64,000 nt of DNA. Origin: CBDDCA01 sp965218205. Lineage in GTDB: Bacteria > Spirochaetota > Spirochaetia > WTKD01 > G963693115. The stretch covers positions 930,001 to 994,000 of the forward strand of contig OZ244590.1 of the NCBI GenBank assembly GCA_965218205.1. The letters are read 5' to 3'. The position numbers and the translations under genes were made by a program. Below, piece after piece: positions 26,359 to 33,906 of this stretch (position 1 is the first letter of the stretch; every line of letters begins with the position of its first letter). Below the pieces are notes generated by a model. The model saw nothing but the letters and a program-made list of their open reading frames with translations. It ran no database searches and was not told the DNA's origin.

Positions 26359-29300
26359 ATGAAAAAAAATCATATATGGTTTGTTGCTGTATGTATTTTT
26401 GTTATTTTTATAAGTGCTTGTGAAGCTAATACTTCAAATAGCTCTAGTAGTGAGGATGATGTACTGTCTTCTGCAACGGCTCCTGCAGACGCAAGTAATG
26501 TTATAGGAAGCCCCACCGATACAAGTGCAAGAATATCGTGGACAGCCCCAATGCTTACAAGCAGTCACAAGAAAGCAGATGGAACAAAACTAACAACAGC
26601 AGATGTATCGTACAAAGTATATCGTGTAGTAAAGGGAGCAAAGAGCCGAACAATAGCAGAGATTAAAACAGCAGATACGACACCGCTAGCAGTAGCAAAA
26701 GGAACAACAAGCACAAATATAACTAATCTTACGAGAAGTACCACATATGAGATAGTAATAGTAGCAGTCAATGCCGCCGCCCCTACAAAAGCCTCTACAG
26801 GCATACGAATAGAAGTAACGACCCTTGCAACTAATCAGGCAACAGCTCCCGCAGACGCAAGTAATGTTACAGGAAGCCCCACCGATACAAGTGCAAGAAT
26901 ATCGTGGACAGCCCCAGCACTTACTACTAGTCACAAGAAAGCAAACGGACAAGCACTCACAACGGCAGATGTATCGTACAAAGTATATCATGTAGCAAAA
27001 GGAAGCGATGAGCGAACAATAGAACAGATTAAAACAGCAGACACGACACCGCTAGCAGTAGCAAAAGGAACAACAAGCACAAATATAACTAATCTTACGA
27101 GAAGTACCACATATGAGATAGTAATAGTAGCAGTCAATGCCACCGATACCACAAAAGTCTCTACAGGAGTAAGAATAGAAATAACTACCCTTGCAAATAG
27201 TCACGCAACCGCACCGCCAGATACCCCCGTCTATGTTGCGGGAGGAAGTATTACCGATACCAGTATAAGAATAATATGGCAAGCCCCCACGCTTGATAAT
27301 AGTCACAGGAAAGCAAACGGCAAAGCACTCACAACGGCAGAGGTATCTTACAAAGTATATCATGTAGCAAAAGGAAGCAATGAGCGAACAATAGAACAGA
27401 TTAAAACAGCAGACACGACACCGCTAGAAGTAGCCTCAATAGCAGTAGCAAAGAGAACAATAAGAGCAAGTATAAATAATCTTACGAGAAGTACCACCTA
27501 TGAAATAGTAGTACAAGCAGTCAATGCCACCGATACTACAAAAGTCTCTACAGGCATACGAGTAGAAGCCTCCACTCTTGCAAATAATAACGCAACTGCA
27601 CCGCCAGATGCCCGAAGTGTTACGGCAGGCAGTACCACCGCTAGCAATACAATAATTTCATGGCAAGCCCCTACACTTGATACTAGTTACAAGAAAGCAA
27701 ACGGACAAGTACTCACAAAGGAATATATATACTACAAAGTATATAGAGCAGTAAAAGGAAGCGATGACCGAACCATAGCCCAGATTAAAGAAGCAGACAC
27801 GACACCGCTTGAAGTAGCCCCGCTTGAAGTAGCAAATGGAACAATAAGCAAAAGTATAAATAATCTTACTGGAAATACCACCTATGAAATAGTAGTACAA
27901 GCAGTCAATGTCACCGACCCTACAAAAGCCTCTACAGGCATACGAATAGAAGTAGCTACCACAAACCCCGCCACTGCACCGCCAGAGGTAAGCAGTATTA
28001 CAGGCAGCCCAACCGATATAAGTGCAAGGGTATCATGGACAGCCCCAATGCTTACTAATGATCACAAGAAAGCGAACGGAGGAAGACTCACAACGGCAGA
28101 GGTATCTTACAAAGTATATCATGTAGCAAAGGGAAGCGATGAGCGAACAATAGCTCAGATTAAAGAAGCAGACACGACCCCGATAGAAGTAGCAAAAGGA
28201 ACAACAAGCACAAATATAACTAATCTTACACCTAATACCACCTATGAAATAGTAGTACAAGCAGTCAATGCCACCGACCCCACAAAAGCCTCTACAGGCA
28301 TACGAATAGAAGGCCCCACGCTTGCAAATAATCAAGCCACTGCACCAACAGAGCCCCGTGTTGTTACAGGAAGATCGACCGATGACAGTGCATTAATAAG
28401 ATGGCTACCCTCAAGGCTTACTAATAATCACAAGAAAGCAAACGGACAAGCACTCACAAAGGCAGATGTATCTTACAAAGTGTATCGTGTAGTAAAAGGA
28501 AGCGATGAGAGAACAACAGCCCAGATTAAAGAAGCTGACACGACACCGCTTGAAGTAGCAAAAGGAACAACAAGGATAACTATACATAATCTTACTGGAA
28601 GTACTACCTATGAAATAGTAGTACAAGCAGTCAATGCCACCGATACCACAAAAGTCTCTACAGGCATACGAATAGAAGTAACTACCCTTGCCACTATTAG
28701 CATGAAAGCAAAGCAACAAGGAAGCAGTACTACATTTACTACTTTATTTACAACAGCACAAGGAAAAAATGGCACAACTACCATTACTCCTATTGTAATG
28801 GAAGTCACGCCCAGTGATGTAGTAAGCGAGGGTACATTTTCAATAAGCCCGAACCTAACGGAAAATACAGGCATTTCTTTCAATACCAGCAATGGCACAA
28901 TATCAGGGATAGCGAAATATATACAGAGTGAAACTACTTATACAATAACCTTTACAGCAACAGACAGCAGAACAGTACAGACTACTATTGATATTATTGT
29001 AGTAGGTAAATATATCCCTAAAAATAGAACCGAGTTAATTAGAACGATTAAAACAATAATCGACACGAATAAAGACGGCACTATTGACAACAAGGATGAC
29101 CTAGACGCAGACTTAAACAATATCGATACAAGTAGTATTACTAGTATGCGGTACTTGTTTGCAAAATCCATAACAAAGTTACACCAATTTAGTGGGGATA
29201 TATCAAAATGGGATGTAAGTAATGTAACTGATATGTACGGGATGTTCCAAGACGCTACTGCATTTAATAGTGATATATCAAAATGGGATGTAAGCAAAGT

Positions 29301-29754
29301 AACAAGTATGAGCTGGATGTTTAGAGGAGCGACTGCATTTAATAGCGATATATCAGACTGGCACGTAAGCAAAGTAACCGATATGCTCGCAATGTTTGGG
29401 AAAGCTACCGCCTTTAATAGTGATATATCAGACTGGAAAGTAGGGAAAGTTACCGATATGAGCGGGATGTTTGAAGGAGCAACTGCCTTTAATAGTGATA
29501 TATCAGACTGGAAAGTAGGGAAAGTTACCAATATGAGTTTTATGTTTGAAGGAGCAATTGCATTTAATAGTGATATATCTACATGGGATGTAAGCAAAGT
29601 AACGAATATGAGCGATATGTTCAAGGAGGCAAGTAGTTTTAATAGAGATTTAGAAGCATGGGGGGAACATATCGGGGAAAGTGTTACTATGGACGGAATG
29701 TTTGAAAACTCTAAAGTAACTACACCGCCTACATGGTATAAAAGCACAGAGTAA
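26359..29754 (+). CDS. Surface lipoprotein 4: FN3-like x6, Ig-like, BspA/DUF285 repeats x6
   Basis: From ATG 26,359 the product is about 1,131 residues, with a lipobox FISAC and a shortened leader peptide compared with genes 1 and 2. Six FN3-like domains are followed by the Ig-like domain, a Ca-loop-like DTNKDGTIDN, six BspA units (29,191-29,640) and the cap GMFENSKVTTPPTW. Domains 3 and 4 carry small slippage-type insertions next to the sequence TTPLEVA (for example a doubled PLEVA at about 27,811-27,840). It lies next to the PBP gene and keeps a complete 3' flank, which suggests that it occupies the original place of the family. Confidence 0.87.
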   Translation: MKKNHIWFVAVCIFVIFISACEANTSNSSSSEDDVLSSATAPADASNVIGSPTDTSARISWTAPMLTSSHKKADGTKLTTADVSYKVYRVVKGAKSRTIAEIKTADTTPLAVAKGTTSTNITNLTRSTTYEIVIVAVNAAAPTKASTGIRIEVTTLATNQATAPADASNVTGSPTDTSARISWTAPALTTSHKKANGQALTTADVSYKVYHVAKGSDERTIEQIKTADTTPLAVAKGTTSTNITNLTRSTTYEIVIVAVNATDTTKVSTGVRIEITTLANSHATAPPDTPVYVAGGSITDTSIRIIWQAPTLDNSHRKANGKALTTAEVSYKVYHVAKGSNERTIEQIKTADTTPLEVASIAVAKRTIRASINNLTRSTTYEIVVQAVNATDTTKVSTGIRVEASTLANNNATAPPDARSVTAGSTTASNTIISWQAPTLDTSYKKANGQVLTKEYIYYKVYRAVKGSDDRTIAQIKEADTTPLEVAPLEVANGTISKSINNLTGNTTYEIVVQAVNVTDPTKASTGIRIEVATTNPATAPPEVSSITGSPTDISARVSWTAPMLTNDHKKANGGRLTTAEVSYKVYHVAKGSDERTIAQIKEADTTPIEVAKGTTSTNITNLTPNTTYEIVVQAVNATDPTKASTGIRIEGPTLANNQATAPTEPRVVTGRSTDDSALIRWLPSRLTNNHKKANGQALTKADVSYKVYRVVKGSDERTTAQIKEADTTPLEVAKGTTRITIHNLTGSTTYEIVVQAVNATDTTKVSTGIRIEVTTLATISMKAKQQGSSTTFTTLFTTAQGKNGTTTITPIVMEVTPSDVVSEGTFSISPNLTENTGISFNTSNGTISGIAKYIQSETTYTITFTATDSRTVQTTIDIIVVGKYIPKNRTELIRTIKTIIDTNKDGTIDNKDDLDADLNNIDTSSITSMRYLFAKSITKLHQFSGDISKWDVSNVTDMYGMFQDATAFNSDISKWDVSKVTSMSWMFRGATAFNSDISDWHVSKVTDMLAMFGKATAFNSDISDWKVGKVTDMSGMFEGATAFNSDISDWKVGKVTNMSFMFEGAIAFNSDISTWDVSKVTNMSDMFKEASSFNRDLEAWGEHIGESVTMDGMFENSKVTTPPTWYKSTE
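29191..29640 (+). repeat. Six 75-base BspA/DUF285 units
   Basis: Six in-frame units of exactly 75 bases, first SGDISKWDV and last ending KEASSF, followed by the degenerate NRDLEAWGEHIG unit. Confidence 0.93.
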
Positions 29755-29972
29755 AGAATAGTAACATTGTGTAGGGATGAGAAATATAAAATCTTTCATA
29801 GTATCAATGTAATATGTTTATTATTCTTATTCTTTCAATCATCCCTACACTTTAGTAAGTTTATATAAGACAGGAAAACTGTTATTACTATTATAAATTG
29901 AGTATATTTGAGAAAGGAGTTTTGCTATCTCATGTATGGATTTTTGGAGGCACACAAGATGGTAAAAGTACA
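29755..29972 (+). repeat. Long direct repeat B, copy 2 (3' flank of lipoprotein gene 4)
   Basis: Matches 17,226-17,443. It contains the inverted repeat at 29,769-29,780/29,839-29,850, and a strong ribosome site GGAGG with ATG at 29,959 opening a 27-codon frame that runs antisense into the end of the PBP gene (stop at 30,042). The rest of the gap up to 29,992 holds nothing else that I recognise. Confidence 0.85.
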
Positions 29973-29992
29973 GGTAACTTCAAAGAGCTATG

Positions 29993-31831
29993 CTACTCAA
30001 AATAGAGATGTAGTATTTTATTATTTTCAATACTCGTGTTAGGTGCAGGTTCTTGATGTACCACTGTTCCGTTTCCATGTAATTGTAGTTGTATATCCGT
30101 ATTTATAAACAAAGACCATATTTCTCGTTTGCTTTTTCCTCTATAGTTTTCATATACAGATCCTAAGCGTATGTTTGTTTTTTCTTTTCGTTGTCTATAT
30201 GCTACCGTCTGTACTTTTTCTGTTGCTTCTGTATTTTCAAGGTATCCCAGATAAGGAAGAATAAACTTAAGCATTTTACGTATCATGGGAGCAGTAGTAC
30301 GTCCCCCATATATTTCTCCTGAAGTTGGATTATGGATAGCCGCATAAATAATAAGCTCAGGATCTTGTGTTGGAATGATACTGAGTGTTGAAGCTATAAA
30401 ATTATCTTCTGAGTATTGTTTTTGTGCAATATCAAATACCTGAGCAGTGCCTGTTTTTGCTGATATATCTATGCCGTCTATTTTTAGTCTATGGGCAGTA
30501 CCTCCAGAACTTGTAGCATTGTTCATCATACGAAGCACTGTTTGTGCAGTCTCAGCCTTTAATACTTGTCTTTTTTCTTTTTTTTGAAAAGAGTATAGTA
30601 CATCTCCTTCTGAGGATATAATTTTTTTTATTACTTGAGGAGTAAGCAAATACCCATTATTTACAAGAGTAGTGGCGGCTGTCACTAACTGCAATGCTGT
30701 TACTGCTATTTCTTGTCCTAGTGCAATGGTTGGCTTTGAACGTTGCGACCAGTATTTTGTATCTTTCAGTATTCCGTAATTTTCACCAGGAAGCTGTATT
30801 CCTGTTTTTTGTCCAAATCCAAATGCAGTGAGATATGTATGGAATGTATTGTTTGTTATTGTTTCACTTGCACGGGCTATTCCTACATTGCTTGAAAATT
30901 TTATAATCTCTGATGTTGTAATGACTCCCGGATACCAAATATCTTGAATGGTATATCCATATTTTTGACTAATATAGGGAGCGCTGGCATCAAAGCGTGA
31001 ATAAGGGGTGATTGCACCATAATCAAGTAAACTCGCAATGGCAAATATCTTAAAGACGCTTCCTGGTTCATAATTAAATCGTATCAGTTTGTTGCTCAGT
31101 TGTTCTTGTGAATATTTATAGTATGTATTGAGATCAAAATTAGGGAGAGAAGCAAAAGCAAGTATTTCCCCTGTTTTTCCGTTCATGAGTATTGTATTTA
31201 TAAATGATGCCTTGCTTTCAATAAGTGTTTCTTTTACAATTTCTTCTATGCTACTTTGTAAGATAGAGTCAATAGTAAGATAGAGAGAATTTCCTAATGG
31301 TGTTTCTTGTGTTGCTTGTAATTCTGTATCAAAACTTGCCTCTATACCATCTAAGCCCTTTCCTTCTTCTCCATAATACCCAATAAGATGTGCGAGCGAC
31401 TCTTTTCCTGGATATTTTCTCCATGTCATTTCTGATAATTGCACTCCGTTTAATTTTCCTTCTTTCTTGAGAGCAGTAATAGTAGTATATTCATTGCTAG
31501 TAATGTGTTTTTTTATGTTGACATATTTGTTAGGCTGTATTAGTTTTTGCTGTATTTCTTCAAGAGGAATATGCAATACCTCCGAAAGAGTTTCTTGTAT
31601 TTCTTCTGGATTATCTGTATCAATTAGCCGTAGTCCAACGCTTTTGCTTTTTACTTGCATAGCAAGAATATTGCCATTTCTATCAAAGATAGGACCTCGT
31701 TCCATATACAGTGGTTGCTGTTCTTTATTGTTTTGGGGAGCATTTTTTGTGAGAGATACCATTTTTAAGGCAGTTATTATTGGGAGCATGAGAAATAAAG
31801 AGAAAATTACTATCCAGACAAGATATTTCAT
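29993..31831 (-). CDS. Class B penicillin-binding protein (FtsI/PBP2-type) with PASTA domain
   Basis: A transpeptidase that cross-links peptidoglycan. It has one N-terminal membrane anchor (residues 4-22), a dimerisation region around RGPIFDRNGNILA, and the three catalytic motifs SVFK (258-261), SSN (313-315) and KTG (459-461), all intact. The last 60 residues resemble a single PASTA domain (VVHQEPAPNTS). The 612-residue length is normal for FtsI/SpoVD-like enzymes. The gene stands alone rather than in a dcw cluster, so septal versus elongation role is not settled by context. An AAGGAG lies directly against the ATG, which is unusually close. Confidence 0.9.
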   Translation of the reverse strand: MKYLVWIVIFSLFLMLPIITALKMVSLTKNAPQNNKEQQPLYMERGPIFDRNGNILAMQVKSKSVGLRLIDTDNPEEIQETLSEVLHIPLEEIQQKLIQPNKYVNIKKHITSNEYTTITALKKEGKLNGVQLSEMTWRKYPGKESLAHLIGYYGEEGKGLDGIEASFDTELQATQETPLGNSLYLTIDSILQSSIEEIVKETLIESKASFINTILMNGKTGEILAFASLPNFDLNTYYKYSQEQLSNKLIRFNYEPGSVFKIFAIASLLDYGAITPYSRFDASAPYISQKYGYTIQDIWYPGVITTSEIIKFSSNVGIARASETITNNTFHTYLTAFGFGQKTGIQLPGENYGILKDTKYWSQRSKPTIALGQEIAVTALQLVTAATTLVNNGYLLTPQVIKKIISSEGDVLYSFQKKEKRQVLKAETAQTVLRMMNNATSSGGTAHRLKIDGIDISAKTGTAQVFDIAQKQYSEDNFIASTLSIIPTQDPELIIYAAIHNPTSGEIYGGRTTAPMIRKMLKFILPYLGYLENTEATEKVQTVAYRQRKEKTNIRLGSVYENYRGKSKREIWSLFINTDIQLQLHGNGTVVHQEPAPNTSIENNKILHLYFE

Positions 31832-31930
31832 CTCCTTAAAATATCGACAATAGTAAAACAGTACTCAATAATTATATTGATTGTGTCGAAAATATCGGTA
31901 GTATACAATAAAAAAAGAATAAAAATAATT

Positions 31931-33148
31931 ATGAAAGCTCAAAAAGTATCAAAAAATAAGTCGATAGAAACTTCTCTTTATTATTATGGTGTTGCTACCG
32001 CAGAATATGATGTCTTTGATAATGATATTCAAGATACCGTAAATTCCTATTTTCATAACAATAATGAGCGTATGGAAACTGATACATATCGTGCTCAAGC
32101 CAATCATGTAGCTTCTAAAAAAAACACTGCTCTTAAAAAGAATATATTTTCTGTTGTGCGTATGTGGAAACAGATAATGAGCCTTGCTACAAGAATGTCT
32201 GTTTTTCTTACAAGAATACCAGTAACAGTATTATGGTTTATTTTGTTAAGTTTTATGTCTTTATATCTTGGAATGAGTACAATAAATACTATTCATGGTG
32301 GGTTTGGTTATATGTCGAGCGAAAAAGTATACAACGGTATTACTACAGTAATGATAAACCCTCTCTCTTCCCATGAAGGATCACAAAATCAAGAGGCTTT
32401 CGATACTGCTCTGTTACAAGAGCTTAGTATGGATTCCTATGTCTTGCAGAGTGGAGATACATTGCTTGCATTAGCTATAGAATTTGGTCGTAATGTAGAT
32501 ACGCTTGTAAGTGTAAATGCCATCCAAGATGCTACCTCCATACAAATTGGTCAAAAAATCTTTGTTCCCACCCAAGATGGCATTATTCACAAAATTAAAA
32601 GGAACGAAACGCTGGGCTCTATTGCTAAAACATATAATGTAAATGAAAATGCCATTGTAGATATAAACAATCTTCAAAATGAGACTCTTACTATTGGAAA
32701 ACAATTATTTATCCCCGATGCAAAGATGAACTGGTTTGATCTAGGGCTTGTTTTAGGGACAGTATTTCAGTTGCCTACAAGAGGAAGATTGACTTCTGGA
32801 TATGGCTACAGGGTAAGTCCTATCACTGGGAGACGCCATTTTCATGGAGCTATTGATATTGCTAATAGAATTGGAACTCCTATCGTTGCTGCAGCAACAG
32901 GGGTAGTAAGTGCATCTGGGACTAATGTAGTATATGGGAAACATATAGAGATTGCACATCCTAATGGATACAAAACATTGTATACTCATTTACATGATAT
33001 GAAGGTACGCAGAGGACAGAGGGTAAGTCGTGGTGCTGTTATTGGATCTATGGGAAACACAGGGCATAGTACAGGCCCTCATTTACATTTTGCTATCTTT
33101 AAGAATGGAAAGCATGAAAATCCGCTTCTCTATGTTCGCTTTCGCTAG
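31931..33148 (+). CDS. Membrane-anchored LysM / M23 (LytM) peptidase
   Basis: The protein (405 residues from ATG 31,931) has a basic N-terminal cytoplasmic part, one membrane segment near VLWFILLSFMSLYLGMSTI, two LysM units (VLQSGDTLLALAIEFG and IKRNETLGSIAKTYNV), and a C-terminal M23 metallopeptidase domain. The zinc ligands appear intact: H and D in HFHGAIDIA, then HLH in YTHLHDM and the final HLHF. It should cut peptidoglycan cross-links or activate amidases at the periplasmic face. It is divergent to the PBP gene, sharing a 100-base promoter region. An earlier in-frame start at 31,877 is less likely, because it adds a basic stretch without a ribosome site. Confidence 0.9.
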   Translation: MKAQKVSKNKSIETSLYYYGVATAEYDVFDNDIQDTVNSYFHNNNERMETDTYRAQANHVASKKNTALKKNIFSVVRMWKQIMSLATRMSVFLTRIPVTVLWFILLSFMSLYLGMSTINTIHGGFGYMSSEKVYNGITTVMINPLSSHEGSQNQEAFDTALLQELSMDSYVLQSGDTLLALAIEFGRNVDTLVSVNAIQDATSIQIGQKIFVPTQDGIIHKIKRNETLGSIAKTYNVNENAIVDINNLQNETLTIGKQLFIPDAKMNWFDLGLVLGTVFQLPTRGRLTSGYGYRVSPITGRRHFHGAIDIANRIGTPIVAAATGVVSASGTNVVYGKHIEIAHPNGYKTLYTHLHDMKVRRGQRVSRGAVIGSMGNTGHSTGPHLHFAIFKNGKHENPLLYVRFR

Positions 33149-33165
33149 TTGCACCATAGTGCTTG

Positions 33166-33185
33166 CTATAGTATAACTACTATAG
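33166..33185. terminator. Hairpin between convergent genes
   Basis: CTATAGTA-TAAC-TACTATAG is a perfect 8-bp stem with a 4-base loop in the gap between the M23 gene and rnhB. It is AT-rich and lacks a T run, so termination is only possible, not certain. Confidence 0.35.
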
Positions 33186-33234
33186 TGTAATTATAGTTAC
33201 GTTGTTATTCTCTTCTATTTCAACAATATCTCGT

Positions 33235-33861
33235 TCACCGTATTGAAAAACTTTTTCGATGAATACTACTCATGCCATGTTGTCGTATTGCTTGTTTGTG
33301 TTTTGCGGTAGGGTATCCTTTGTGGATATTCATATGGTATAGTGGATATGCTTGGTGTAAAAGCTCCATAAGTTCATCACGGGCTACTTTTGCAAGTATG
33401 GACGCTGCTTGAATTTCAGGTACTTTAGTATCACCTTTGACAATAGCTTGACACTGTACTGGTATCTGTGGGCAGAATTTTCCGTCTACTAACACTCGTA
33501 TATTGTCTTTATCTTGTTGCTGGTTGTTTGTATAAAAGGACTGTAGCGGATGGGAATGAGTAGTATGTATACAGTGCTGTATGTACATAGTACATTGTGT
33601 ATAGGCTCGTTGCATAGCTAAAAGGCTTGCGTGATGAATATTGATAGTATCAATTTCGTGAGGATATGCCCAGCCAAAGCCCCAGTATGCATGCTTCTTT
33701 ATGACTATTGAGGCATTTTTTCGTTGTATTGCAGAGATTCTTTTTGAATCTTGTAATATACTATAAGAAGTGAAGTTGCTGTAGCTAAAACTTACACATG
33801 CAGCTGCAACAGGGCCGCATAAAGCACCTCTACCAGCTTCATCTATTCCAAATATAACCAT
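33235..33861 (-). CDS. rnhB: Ribonuclease HII
   Basis: RNase HII removes ribonucleotides and RNA primers from DNA. The first acidic pair is seen in GIDEAGRGALCGPV at the N-terminus, followed by QDSKRIS, VDGKF and a later ILAKVARDELM helix, the standard order of catalytic Asp/Glu residues in this family. The length of 208 residues is typical. The start lies 46 bases from the divergent smc gene. The region around residues 85-125 (His/Gln-rich, THSHPLQ) looks like a lineage-specific insertion. Confidence 0.93.
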   Translation of the reverse strand: MVIFGIDEAGRGALCGPVAAACVSFSYSNFTSYSILQDSKRISAIQRKNASIVIKKHAYWGFGWAYPHEIDTINIHHASLLAMQRAYTQCTMYIQHCIHTTHSHPLQSFYTNNQQQDKDNIRVLVDGKFCPQIPVQCQAIVKGDTKVPEIQAASILAKVARDELMELLHQAYPLYHMNIHKGYPTAKHKQAIRQHGMSSIHRKSFSIR

Positions 33862-33906
33862 TTATTCACATTATATGGTAAAACAACGGGAAGGGTATAT
33901 AATAAA

